Of a stretch of 64,000 nt of DNA, positions 49,201 through 61,236 are shown in pieces. A model generated the notes under the pieces. The model was not told the DNA's origin. It ran no database searches and saw only the letters and a program-made list of their open reading frames with translations. The stretch comes from Melitaea cinxia. Its lineage: Eukaryota; Arthropoda; Insecta; Lepidoptera; Nymphalidae. How positions within the stretch are numbered: the first letter of the stretch is position 1; each line of letters starts with the position of its first letter. The position numbers were made by a program, and so were the translations under genes. The stretch covers positions 5,516,001-5,580,000 of the forward strand of contig NC_059414.1 of NCBI RefSeq assembly GCF_905220565.1. Direction: 5' to 3'.

Positions 49201-49831
49201 TTCATGGAAGATAGAACGATCTAAATGCAAATAGGTGTAAACAAACGTTGCATAATTCTGGCGTATGCTGTTTATAATGAAACGTGGACTATTGTTATTT
49301 GTATTGAATTAATTCTAGTAAATTACATTCAGCTAGTAGAAATTCCGGCACAGAAAGGTCTCGAAAAATATTTGCAATTAAAATACTTCCAGTACTAAAT
49401 GAACAGAATTCTTCGGATTTAACTGAACTTTGTAATATGAAGGCATTGTTTTGAATATAAAATTAGCAATATATATCAATAGTATTTACATTTGGATTTA
49501 GTACACTAAAATAATACGTACATTAATTTTAGTTTTTTAACAATGTGCTTTTTATTCAAATACGTACATCAGTGCGTAAACTATTTAGAAAATGTTAAAA
49601 CATATTTTAATTAGAAACGAAGAGTTTAAAACAAACATTTACATTATCAAAAATTTTATTCCAAATTAAACTGACCGTCAGAAGATGACAACTTTTATAA
49701 GAGAACCAATTATTTTTTTGCACGAATGCATTTACTCTACAGTTGGTTGGACGTGACGGCCATTTGTTTTTGTCAGATATTAAATTTTTATGTTATGATT
49801 CTGTTTACTCTTATACGACTCTTTTTTTTAT
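46224..49831. other. 3.6 kb AT-rich DNA with a SINE remnant
   Basis: At 46690-46795 a decayed plus-strand SINE 3' end remains (GACGGATTAAGTTG, AAAAGAGGCTTCTGCTCAGC, AGTGGGATATTA). An 11-bp stem ATCTTCTTTAA/TTAAAGAAGAT sits at 48584-48594 and 48604-48614. GC-richer blocks are at 47000-47085 and 48170-48250. Frames at 47522-47719 and 48935-49171 show no domain. Confidence 0.45.
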
Positions 49832-49945
49832 TTAGTATTAAGCTTTATTGCACACACAAAAAAGAAGATACATTTTAGAACGATTAGACAAAAACAAACA
49901 ATGTATGCAAAGGCGGGCTTATCGCTTATAGCGATCTCTTCCAGG
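49832..49945 (-). mobile_element. LINE 3' end fragment, copy 2
   Basis: On the minus strand: TGGAAGAGATCGCTATAAGC, GATAAGCCCGCCTTTGCATA and GTGTGTGCAATAAAGCTTAA, matching 31385-31507 including the AATAAA polyadenylation signal. Same strand as copy 1. Confidence 0.75.
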
Positions 49946-50179
49946 CAAACTTTACTCTTAGTTATACTTGGACGAGATGAGACGAGATGCGTTGAATATT
50001 TTGAACTGTCAATAGTTTTCTGGTTATCGACATAAAGCGGTTGTTTTTAAGTTGTATTAGAACCCAATATACTATAAAAAAAAATTAAGTGCGTACAAAG
50101 TACATATCAGAAGAAGAAGTCAGAAGTGAAACTTCTTTGATAAACTAATAAAAAAATACTAATTGAGAAAAAACAAAAA

Positions 50180-50270
50180 GTCAACGTCATGTGTTCCAGG
50201 CGGTCCCATCCAAGTACTGACCGCGGCCGACTTAACCGACGTTGCTTAACTTCGGTGATCGGACGAGAAT
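50180..50270 (-). pseudogene. 5S rRNA pseudogene, 5'-truncated
   Basis: On the minus strand the sequence reads TTCTCGTCCGATCACCGAAG, TTAAGCAACGTCGG, GCGGTCAGTACTTGGATGGG, then ACCGCCTGGAACACATGACG and TTGAC. This covers roughly bases 30-119 of animal 5S rRNA. Compared with the canonical form (from memory) the first 30 bases or so do not match. About 9-10 bases (TTAAGTCGG-like, echoing the adjacent repeat) are inserted after AACGTCGG, TG is missing from GGGTGACC, and one G is missing from CTGGGAAC. The T-run TTTTTGTTTTTT directly follows, as after a real 5S gene. The changes disrupt the internal control region and folding, so it is probably not functional. It is a lone copy, away from any rDNA array. 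Confidence 0.88.
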
Positions 50271-52359
50271 ATACGCGTCTATAGACGTTTAAAATTCGTG
50301 ACGCCGTGACTCGTTTGATCCGTAAAAATTTTACCTTCCATGCGCATAACACTTCAATAATACGCATTTGTTTGTCATCAATGAATTTGAATGAACCATT
50401 TCTGTAACACATATAACAAAACTTATCACGTCAGTATCGTGTCAGTTGGTTTATTGAAGCACGTGTGAAGCGTTAGTTCAAAAAATTTGAGTCGACGTCA
50501 CCACGGGAGGTCACTAGAGCGTTCATTGGAACTGACGTTGTTTTATTTTTTAATAATTTTTACTTTAAATACAATACTATTTTTATACATATTTCAAAGT
50601 ATTATTTCCATGAAGAATGTGTTGCGGGAAAATTTTTATAACTTTGTTGATAGTTGCGAATTCCCTGTGAAACAGTTTTGATATATACAGAATAAATCAA
50701 AGTTGCAACAAAAATTTTAAAATAAGGTATACTTACTGAATTGATATTAAAATACGCTCTTAATATTTAGTATCCTATAATTATTTATATTTAATATTTA
50801 GCGTCATATACAAAAATTATGATAACATTACAATAGCAAATTAGGAGTATTCAAAATTCTTTATTCAAATAATAAAAAAGGACGATATGAAACAAGATTT
50901 TCTTCGTATAAAAAAAAGTAATTAAAATACATTATGTTCTTTCTTAATAAGAATTTTCCTATGTTTTACTAATTAACAAGTGATAAAGATTTACTAAGGA
51001 CAGGGAACCAAGCTACGCCGGAAAGAAAGCCTCCACGGTTGACACGCTAAGCGTAGAAAATGCATTAGCTGTTATTCCTTTTCTTTCTTTAAAGAAACGA
51101 AAATTTTCTTTTTATTGGCCATTGTTTGCTTTAAAAATACGAGTACATAACCTAAATTGTTTTTAACGCTATACATCCGTATAATAAACTTGTGTTTCAT
51201 GAAACCTTTTGTAGTTTCTTTTTTTGAACTCGATACGCAGTTATACATTTGCATAGGAAAACAGGAGTTGAAATAATTATTGACATATATTTGTTTAAGA
51301 ACGAAATTTTGATGTGATTTGATTTTTTGTCAATATTCACATGTTTAGAAGCTAATCAAAATATTTTATTAAACAGTAAGTACTTACATTTGAAACTACA
51401 ATCTTCTAAATAGATTGTTGTACTTACAGTACTTTAATCTTAAATTAATATAAAAATTAAAGATAACGCGATTGGTGTGTGAACATTTGGTTTTATTAAT
51501 TTTACAGGCATTTATAAATCAGTCGTTTTGTCTATCACGCTTGCGATTTGCAAAAAAGTTATAGTTATAAAAGTTTTAATGAATAGTAAAATTTGATGAA
51601 AGCTGTAACGCAATAAATTTCAAAATGTAAGCTTATGTCTTACTTATTGGCAAAATTAACCGCATTGCGTCGTTAAACTTTTAATAGACCATTATCGCTG
51701 AAAACTAAATAACAAAACTTGAACTAACCTAAAATAATGCGTCCATTGAAAAAATAAAGCAAAAATACATATTAGATAATTCTTCCCTAACTTAACAGTT
51801 GCATAATTGTGAAGCTTAATTTAAAAAACATGGCCAAATGTCGACCAAAAAATATAGGGCTACTTATAATAAATTAGCTAACAATGTAACCGTCAAAAAT
51901 CGGATTTAGTGGGGTGCTCGACACAATCATGGTTCATTAAACTATAACGAAATCCGTGAACCGTTCGATTGAGTGACATATTTTTTCGGACCCCCCGATA
52001 AATTGGCAACTAGACTTCCCCTAATTCATCCGTTGATGCTTCCCGGGGTGTAGGCTAATAAATGGAGAATAAAAATGCAAACGATTCAAATAAACAGTAG
52101 AATGACTTTGAATAGTAAGTAAATTCGAAACAGGTGCATCCGAGGGGTTCTAACCGGTTCGAGGGAGACAATAAAACATTGACGGAAGAGTACGTCATGA
52201 ATTTGTAATAAAGTAAATAATACAAAGACGGATACTATCTATACTGATACTTTAGCTTTACTACGCATATTGTAGTGTACATAAACTTGATGCGTTTGGT
52301 ATTTCTGTATCTGTTAAATTTATATTTAGGTTTTATATGCGAAGAAGCACAGCTATATA
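50271..52359. other. AT-rich DNA with a GC-rich putative regulatory block
   Basis: 51890-52200 is clearly richer in G+C than its flanks. It contains AACCGGTT (52152-52159), the Grainyhead-type core, and TACGTCA (52191-52197), a CREB/ATF-type core. The rest is plain AT-rich DNA. No exon recognised. Confidence 0.45.
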
Positions 52360-52645
52360 TACTGGCTGTGCTCGCAACTTCATCCGCATGGAATCGTGAC
52401 TTTATCATGTGATGCTTTAAATTTGCATAACTTTTTTATTTAAGAACCGATTGACATGAAACAAATCAACAATAACACTTAATGTTAAATAATAACAGAC
52501 ACTAAATAGTTAATAAGCTAATCTTGCCACAATATATTAGTAAAAACCACATCTAAAGCGGATAAGCCGTTTCTGAGATTAGCGTTCACAAACGCACATG
52601 CAAACAAAAAAAACAGACTAAAATTCTGACAATCATTGTTTTGTG
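52360..52645 (+). repeat. RTE-like fragment
   Basis: It opens CTGGCTGTGCTCGCAACTTC and ATCCGCATGG, continues with AACCGATTGACATGAAACAA, and ends GATAAGCCGTTTCTGAGATT, ACGCACATGCAAACAAAAAA and CTAAAATTCTGACAATC. Order matches 37275-37500. Confidence 0.7.
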
Positions 52646-53682
52646 TGCTATTTGCGTTGATAAAGGTAAATAATATTTTTTCTCAAATATGTTAAATGTA
52701 GACAGCGACCCGTTACATTTTTATTATATGAATTGATATACCTATACGAGTATATATATAAACGTATGTGAGTTCCTGTTTAGTTTGTTATCGATAAAAG
52801 CCACAAGCCGTGATTCCCCTCATTAAATTTTAAAAACAATCGATTAATTTAGACCAATATTAAATTTATGAATTCATTGTGCGCAACTAGTTTCAAAGTG
52901 TTTCTCTGCTAGTTCAGAATTTCGTATGAACCAACTAAGTCTATGCAGCTCGGTTTAAGTTAATCAGTCTCTAGTTTCGGAGTTAAAACCAGCGGGAATT
53001 TAACACGGGACCGCGCGATAGGGTTCAATTTAACAACCGCCAGTTTCTGGTGGACGGCGACAAAATGTTAATTGCAGCCATTGAAAGTGGAAACTTTAAT
53101 AAAACGCTCGATGTGTTCAATCCGCGAATGCCAATTTAACACCTACTGTAAAACAATAGAGCGTATTCTGGCGTGTCGAAAATTGTTTACTGCAAGGTCC
53201 TGTTCAACACGACAAAATCTCTAAAGCAAATACTGAAAATCTGTTTCAGACATTTGAAACGATTGCAAATGAATGCCGTACAAGCGATATTATTAAAGCT
53301 GATCGTTTTATTTATATAACTTCTGTTTGTGCTGTAGACGCCTAGGGGTTTATTTTAAATAATATAATATGTGTCATTCATAAAACAGTAATAGCAAAGT
53401 CGCTTACTTAAACGGAAATGTGTGTCACGAGCTATTATTTGCACACTAATATGCACGAGTGGGCATTTCGTACGTGATGTTTAAAAGTAAGTGATGAAGA
53501 GGTTTATTTAACATCGATATGAGTACGTAGATCGATTGTATTTATAGAGATTGTTTTTATAAGAGCATCTGCGAAAGATTGCTAAAGTCACGAACGAGAC
53601 AGTCAATGAGTAAATATTGCAAATTTCCATTTAATTTATCGAACAAAGACGCTACTTGCTATAGTTACAATTGTGTTCATTC
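52646..53682. other. AT-rich DNA with a GC-richer block
   Basis: 52960-53180 (for example GCGGGAATTTAACACGGGAC and CGCCAGTTTCTGGTGGACGG) is more complex and GC-richer. GCCAGTTTCTGG forms a small stem. No gene recognised. Confidence 0.4.
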
Positions 53683-53955
53683 TCAAACAAAACCAAAAAA
53701 AACGATTTCAGTTTACATAGACAAGTAGTAAAAGGAGAACATATAATCGTAGTCGATTAAATAAGCACTATTAGAGTTAAGTCAAGAATAGCTGGTGAGA
53801 TCCAGCTTGATTTTAAATAGGACCGCATGAGAGCCAAATTTCGAATACAAAAAGTATAATCAAAATATGTACACCCCAGTATGTTCTGAAGTAGCACATG
53901 TAGGAAATACAGTCGAATCAAAAACCTCCTCCATTTTTTGAAGTCAGTTAAAAAG
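53683..53955 (-). repeat. Compound repeat, family E, copy 3 (decayed)
   Basis: Left edge ACGATTTCAGTTTACATAGA and CAAGTAGTA parallels ACCGACTTCAATTACATCGACAAGTAATA of copy 4. The right edge AATACAGTCGAATCAAAAAC, CTCCTCC and GAAGTCAGTTAA parallels its other end. The interior is mostly lost or diverged. Confidence 0.7.
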
Positions 53956-55320
53956 TATCATAAGTAAATTTAAGAGTATGAAAATAGAATTTTATTTATC
54001 CTGCTTGATGTTACGTTTAATGAACTAGATATACCCTATTTACGTGTACATATGTTTAGTATTGGGGTCATGGAGAAGTAAATTAGGCGTGAAAACAATC
54101 TCAACGATGAAATTCTAAACTGGGATCTATAAAATAGAGATTTTATAGTCGACAAAAACCGTTTAAAAACTTCACTTTCAACGCGCTTCCTTTATGCCTT
54201 ATCCTTGATTATACGAAGTTTAATTTATGAAGTGATCAGTGAACTGTTTCAACCGATTCGATTCCCGGTCGTAATAAAAACTCTATATCTTTTCAAAGAA
54301 GACTCGAGATCCCGCGCGGCTTCGCCCATTTATATGATTTTTATTTGGTTAAAATTTTTTTTTTTTTTTTTTAATTTTTTTATTTCAGTACCAAAGAGTT
54401 ATTTCTACACATAGTGATTTATATCCCCCTCAAATATTTTTTTTAGTTGTAAACGGATACCGAGTTCATGACGTATTAATATTATCAACATAAAAGCATA
54501 ATCAAATAAATTTTGGACTTACTTCGCTTCTATGTATCGGTACACATACAGTTTCATATTTTAAAGAAACCGGCTTCTGTTGTAAGAACTAATTGGATAG
54601 CACATTATAAACAATTATCATTAACAAATACTCTAAAGTAATGAACCAATTTTAGCATCAAATTATGAGTAAATAGATAATAATTAGTCTAGCAAAGATT
54701 TAAGAGAAGATTGACAATTAAGAGATGATTGATGTGATAACGAGTGAATGGATGAGGTATTGACAATCATATCATATATATTATTCTACATTTTATAATA
54801 TAGAAACTTTAACGATTTTTCTTCAAATTATTTTAAATTAGACTATGGCAATTTTCATACTAATATATCTACCGATATGTTACAGTTTGTTTATGTTTGA
54901 TATATTAATATATCTATTCGAGCTAAGATTACTACTAATTCATTTTAACAAACGAATCGTATTTATTAGTCGATGAAAAGCTTGCCATTGATACTAGACA
55001 AAGATTGTCTGATAATATAATTTTTGAGCAAATTTTATTTGCGGTTGCAAAGGGTTACGTACTACAGTTATAGTAACTGTACGTAGTCTTCTGGGTGTCT
55101 TTTCACCAAGTGAGTATGCTAATGTCAAGGGAGTATGCTAACTCTGACTCAACCGTCTGTCTTTTATCTTTTTGACCAAAACATATTTGTCTCATGTAAA
55201 GCCACAACTTCAACAACACGGCTCGTGTAGCCGTTTATAATAATTATTAAAATCAGATTTTTCTTTTAAGATGCAATGAAATTAAACTACGAATATAATC
55301 GATAACACACAATACACAAA
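53956..55320. other. AT-rich DNA with small repeats
   Basis: A short CTAGCTG-family head remnant (GATCCCGCGCGGCTTCGCCC) lies at about 54308, followed by a T-run at 54355-54372. At 55070-55084 ACAGTTATAGTAACTGT forms a 7-bp stem. GAGTATGCTAA is repeated at 55112 and 55131. No gene seen. Confidence 0.45.
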
Positions 55321-55979
55321 TAATTGTGTTTGCAGACAAACGAAAAAAAAACCGACTTCAATTACATCGACAAGTAATACAACGTATATCGACGATAAAA
55401 TAGTCAAGTAACTACGCGTTATCAAAGATTACTCAAAAAGTAGTAATCAGATCTCGATGAAATTTATATGTGACCACATGATAAACATCAGCTTTCGATT
55501 AAATTAAAAATTATCAAATTCGGTATACCCAGTAAAAAGTTATTGCGGATTTTCGAGAGTTTCCCTCGATTTATCTGGGTTTCCATCATCAGATCCTGGT
55601 TTTTTTATCATGATACCAAACTAGGGATATCCCCTTTCCAACAAAAAAAGAATTATCAAAATCGGTACATCCAGTATAAAGTTATGCGGTATAATACAAC
55701 GTAGATCGACGAAAAAAGCGTCAAGTAAAAACGCATTATTAGATATAACTCAAAAAGTAGTTGTTAGATCTCAAATAAATTTAAATGGGACCAATTGACA
55801 CACACCACCTTTAGATTAAAAAAAATATCGAAATATTCAACCCAGTCAAAAGCTCTAAATTAACATATTATTGTTATTTGTCTAAATCGGTCCACCCGGT
55901 CAAAAGTTCTGATGTAACATACATAAAAAAAAAATACAGTCGAATTGAGAACCTCCTCCTTTTTTGGAAGTCGGTTAAT
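55321..55979 (-). repeat. Compound repeat, family E, copy 4 (complete)
   Basis: Full-length, with both tandem units and the central CTAGGGATATCCCC segment (near 55621). Borders are AATTGTGTTTGCAGACAAAC on the left and TTTTTTGGAAGTCGGTTAAT on the right. Relative to copy 2 it has a short extra duplication near 55830-55905 in which GAAATATTCAACCCAGTCAA and AAATCGGTCCACCCGGTCAA repeat the same phrase. Confidence 0.85.
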
Positions 55980-55984
55980 AAAAC

Positions 55985-56109
55985 GCGCAAAACCTGACAA
56001 ACATCTGTAGTCAATTCAAATGTGTACCAGTATAATATGCTGGGATCGAGCCCGCAACCCAGCGCAATCGCCATAAACCAGGGATGAGACCGTTGAGCCA
56101 ACATCATAA
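55985..56109 (-). mobile_element. tRNA-derived SINE head, partial
   Basis: On the minus strand: GATGTTGGCTCAACGG (A box), GGTTGCGGGCTCGATCCCAG (B box with one change) and ACAGATGTTTGTCAGG. The SINE body stops after about 120 bp, abutting the compound repeat at 55979. Confidence 0.75.
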
Positions 56110-59100
56110 CCAACAACAATTCTAAGGCGTACTAAAATGTAAAGCGGATGACGTAACGCAACTCGTTAACAATATCAAAGCAAAAATCATAATTCATCAT
56201 TGACTTCAATCACTTTGATTCGTTTAAACGCAATTTCACTCGGCTCCGTAATGTACGTTGAGGGAGTACTCGTGTATTTTAGCCGGGTTTACACTAAGCC
56301 TAATTAGCTTTAACAAACGCAGCCTGTTTGCACAGCGTCGTGTTAACGCGCTGCGATCATTCGCGAAACGGCCCGATTACAGTTTGCATGACAACGTCGA
56401 ATATTCCGTTGCGGGGCGAGATTTCGCTCGTGATATCTTGTATTTATGAAAGAGTACGTTTAAAGTCATAAATGGATTAAAATTTACATGCATTGTAAAA
56501 TTACAAAGTATTAGAATCATTATAGGATCGAATTACGTATATTGTCACGGTTCATATATGTATAAATATAAATTTTTCAAAACTTATTAAAACTTAGGGA
56601 TGAGATTTAAATTTAATACATATTTTTTTATGTTTATTGATTTCTATCATTGTCAGTTGCTCCCTTTTTGAAGCTATGGATACTTAGAAAAAGTCTAAAG
56701 ATTACTAACGTAACGGGCATAGCATGGAAGATATTTTACATAGATACCCTACGATGCTAAGGTGATGAATATATTACACGCATACAATAAAGTACTGAAG
56801 ACTTAATAAAAAATCATTTAAATAAGGCTAAACTCGTAACGGGCCGCAAATTAAATATTCTTAAAATGTATTCTTCAGAAAACACAAACACCTTACGTTT
56901 TAAGCAGCAAACAGTAAAGATATTCACTGCACCCGACCCATAAGCACGTACCTTATCCATAATATTTATTTATATGCTAAACTTTTGCATCTCACGTTTC
57001 ACCCGCGGATAGAGCTTGGGAAGCTTCAATGAATATCTTACACGTAGCAGGTTGATAGTTAGCTTGAAAACGCGTTTAGAATTCACGCTGCATCCTCAAC
57101 TAATCAGGTTACCCACTCGATAAAAAGATACATTTGTCTAGACAAGGAAACAAATGAAAATAATTTATTTTGTTTCTTTCATTCAAAAGATGTTTTCTAC
57201 AAGCTTTAAGATCTATGGTAACTTTAAAAGTGACGAACTTTCATACTAACTTTTATTCTTATTTAACTCTCTTAGGAAATGAATATTCAAAAATCTCATC
57301 TACGCTGTATAATAAACTTTTGTATAATTTTACGCTTAAAGACTGTGCAATTTCAACTTTATATTGTGTATCATTCAGCACTTGAAGTTTTGTTACGTAT
57401 CCTTGAGTATAAATAATTATTCATAACTATAATAAATTATATAACTATAATTTTTTACATACAATAAAAATTTAAATGGTAAAAACATATACTTACTAAT
57501 AGGTAATTCCGGTGAGTATATGTCAGGTCGACACAGATTCTTAGCAATCTCATATAGTAAGTATTATAAAAATTAGGTATAACTAAAAACCAAATAAAGC
57601 TACTGCCATACTGCGACTTCTTATTAATGAAGGCTAGATCCTTGAAACGCGAGACGTAAGATAATAAAAATATTAAGATTAATGTAGACTTCCAAATTAC
57701 ATACCCAAGGGATGACAACGTAGCCTTATTACTAAATTCCATTGTCCACCACATAAGGACTCTCTTTGTAACAATTCTTTAATAGACTAATACGACAAAA
57801 TTTCTCATAAATCAGACAGGGACATCTTCCATATCAGTAGGTACTTTCAGGCATTTTATTAGACTTTATAGGCTTAGTTAAAGAAAATATTAGGCGCGTT
57901 TATAAATAATATCAAGTAACAAAGTTTTTCTAGTTAAATAAGTAACAACAAGAAAGTTTATAGAATATAAATAACTCAATATAAGAAAAGATCATATATG
58001 TGCAAAACAATTGTAAGTATATAACAGAGAAAGAAGTTTCTTAGAAACCTACGTTTAGAGCAAAACTAAGAACTTAAGCAGATCAAAGTGCTTCCATGCG
58101 ATAATTTCCTGTACTTATAACGACTGTCGATAAACAACATAATAATTTTTATTTTCATTTCTTAAAATTTGTATTTGGACTGAATTTTTTTATAACAATG
58201 AAGTGAAATTAAATAGAGCAATCGCTATTATTCGATAACATAATAATAACATATATAAACGTCTACTTAAAATATTGATCACAAGTTTGGAACTAAATAT
58301 GGAAGATTTTAATAAAGATCTACATAAAAGTCATACATTATAATGTATATCACCACCAGTTAAAATCTGAGCTGACAACATTGACTTTTTTATGTATAGA
58401 TTCGAAGCGCTCTTCTTTGTCTATAAAGGAAAAACACATCGACATTTTCAGGTTTCGGAAGAAATTCTGACATGAACATTAATTGGGTTGTCTGTCACTT
58501 ACAGTGGATTAGTGTGGCAAATTTATTTTCAAACCTTTGCACAAGGAAGGAACATTTACAGGTTTTTTAAAATACAGTACTAGGATATATTTATTTTATT
58601 TATAGTGAAGCGTGAATATTTTTAGCTTTATCTCCCTGTCACGTCGATGATTTGTAGCACACGGGTTTAGAAGTTTGATATTCTAAAACGATACGCTGTC
58701 GGCGGAGCAAAATGGATCACGCGTTGAATTACTTCCACACCTGACAGATAAGTTACGATCTCGAAGTTATATTACACATTAAGCAGCCTTCGACACGAGA
58801 AGCAAAGGAATCTTAGTTTCTGAATAATTAATATTCTAAGCGAAGCCTGACTAAATTTGTAGTAGGTAGATCAGATTTCAATCCTCATTCAAAGGCAATC
58901 ATAAAACTAGAACTAACAAATGATTCATTCGAACAACTCAAACAAAATTCAGCGTTTGGTTACATATAACGAAAACCGATAATTCTCACTTTCATTCTGT
59001 TCCAAAGTGAATGGGAACCGTTCAAAGATTACCATTAAACCCGTCAGGATTGCATCCGAATGCAAACACGTCGCAGATTGCGTTAGAGCGAGCGCATGTG

Positions 59101-60856
59101 GCAGGATCGCGGAATCGCGAATGGAGCCCAATCCGGGACTCAATACAGACTCCATTGAGCAATTCATTCCAATCGAGTCGGCTTTCGATGTGACAAATTC
59201 CACGATTGGCAACCTTAATTCTAATTTAGTAAAAGCTAAATATTTTTAGGAACGTTACACGTTTCGGGAATCTTGAAGAAGCGAATGTTGATTATGTAAA
59301 TTTTACAATCTTTTTTGTTTTACCTCAAATGTTCTTGGTTTTTATTATTATCTTATATGTACAAGATTAATTATGATACGCCGTAACCACGCTTAAATTC
59401 TATCATTGTGTTGGTACGTTGTGAGAAGACAGTGATATTATTTTATCATTTGCATTACTTTGTTGATTGTTATCTGTAAGTGTAATAGGATTACAATTCT
59501 GAATTTACGATGTAGATGAAGCAAACTACTTGAATAAACACAAACACGTATAAAACCAACATAGATTTAAATCTCAGTTCCAATATACAGTTAATAAACA
59601 ACCGAAGAAAAAGTACTCTCACAAACGTATAAAATTGTGCAACATACGATGTCGTGAAACTTGAATAAGGCGGACATACGATTCAATCGAGATGTGCAAG
59701 CCGAACAAAACGCGTTCGAACGCTTATTGGATTGTTCTCAGATCGTGTTCACTGCAATTTGCAATCGCATCGCAAGCCAGAATCATCATTTTCAATACCA
59801 GCCCGGTTTTCGATGTTTGCATAGTTATCCAAAGTAGAGTCTTTACTAATGGAGACTTTATAATTAACAAACTTATGTTCGACTTCATTCCTTTCCGAGA
59901 CGTGTTTATGTGTTTAACGCTGATTGTCAGTGAGTTGAATTGAGTCGTAAAAAATAATTACCACACTTAATCACGAGTTGCTTCCTTTAATATTTTGCCT
60001 ACAAATGTTAGTCTTTTGTCTTCTTAATGGCCCATTTTCCAGTAATCTCTGCTTTATTACCCCATTAGCATCTTTTCTAAAGCTTACTTTAAAATATATA
60101 CTGGTGGACACTCAAGAAGGTATTAAATTGGAATTAAAGAAGTAAGGTATAATGAACTTAGTACTAATTATCGAACACAAATCGATCAAAACTCGTAAAC
60201 ATTAGAAACGTTAGCTAGTTTTTTCAAGCATGTGATTAGTGTAATCGACCATTATTAATCAATAAAAGTAACATTTTTTGTTAAATTCTGAATTATATAA
60301 ATGAAAAGACCAACTGTTTATGTATTTTCTAAGTTCATTTATATCTATTTCTATTTACAAAACGGAACACAATTTACATTTAACCTCAAAACGGTCCAGC
60401 AAACATGTAAAACAATCGATGACAAAGTTCACAAACTGAGCATCGTGTACGTTTCTCACTTGGAAATAGCCCGAAGTGTTTGGCAAATATCGAACTTGTT
60501 TGCCAAGATTGGCAAGTTCGCTAACTTATCCAAATTCGTCATTGGACACGCTAACTTTCTGACCCGGCAAGTCAACGATTTAATTATCTCGGTACCCGCT
60601 CTGAATCGCAAATTACCACAAAATATTGTGCCAGTTTCTGCCCGCTAAAAGTTCTTAAATTATTTAATGTATTTCGTTATTTCGCATATATCGTGTTTAA
60701 TTTGCATCAGTGATTTTTGAAGAAAGCGTAATTTTATATTTTCGACATCAATGAACACATTATAATTTCCTTTTGATTTCATATGTAGGTTACACCTATT
60801 AACAAAAACTATACGCCCCATATTGTTTTACCTTTATTAAAAACTGTTAGATCAAT
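56110..60856. other. 4.7 kb single-copy DNA with several GC-richer blocks
   Basis: No repeat or gene recognised. Four blocks stand out from the AT-rich background: 56220-56455 (CCTAATTAGC homeodomain core at 56301, CTGTTTGCAC), 58960-59240, 59640-59810 and 60355-60650. The last holds a bulged inverted repeat CGAACTTGTTTGCCAA/TTGGCAAGTTCG at 60491-60520. Open frames inside them (56258-56449, 59007-59249, 59692-59943, 60301-60648) have no domain, and I judge regulatory DNA more likely than exons. Confidence 0.45.
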
Positions 60857-60913
60857 TAAATGCTTATTGTAATAATAATAATAATAATAATAAATAATAA
60901 TAAATGCTTATTG
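60857..60913. repeat. (ATA)n microsatellite between 13-bp direct repeats
   Basis: TAAATGCTTATTG stands at 60857-60869 and again at 60901-60913, with an ATA trinucleotide run (interrupted once) at 60870-60900 between them. Confidence 0.92.
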
Positions 60914-61236
60914 CTATAAATCCAAAACCTAAACTTTCTTTAATAAAAGAAGTAACTAAATGAAGGTGAAAATTAATTCATATAAGATAAAATACCTTGA
61001 TAACAAAATTTGAACAAACTTTTTAACAACATTAGTATAAAATATTGTAGGTATAAATTTTTACTTTTTATTGTATACAAGTTACATAAAGGGTAATGGC
61101 GGTGAACATTAAAATCATGGGTTATTTCCTACTAATATTCTTGATGTTATCAAGCATTAATATCTAAAAGCTAATATTGAAATTTGGTCAAAGTAAGGAA
61201 GCATATTTAAAAATTTATTGACAAAATCATACTTAA
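60914..61236. other. AT-rich DNA, no gene seen
   Basis: Nothing recognised. Confidence 0.4.

Noticed and set aside
50107..50412. 101-codon minus frame
   Set aside because: Its middle is the 5S rRNA pseudogene; no protein is implied.
60301..60648. 115-codon frame on the plus strand as a gene
   Set aside because: The first third is AT-rich low-complexity, and the rest overlaps a palindromic regulatory-looking block. No domain recognised.
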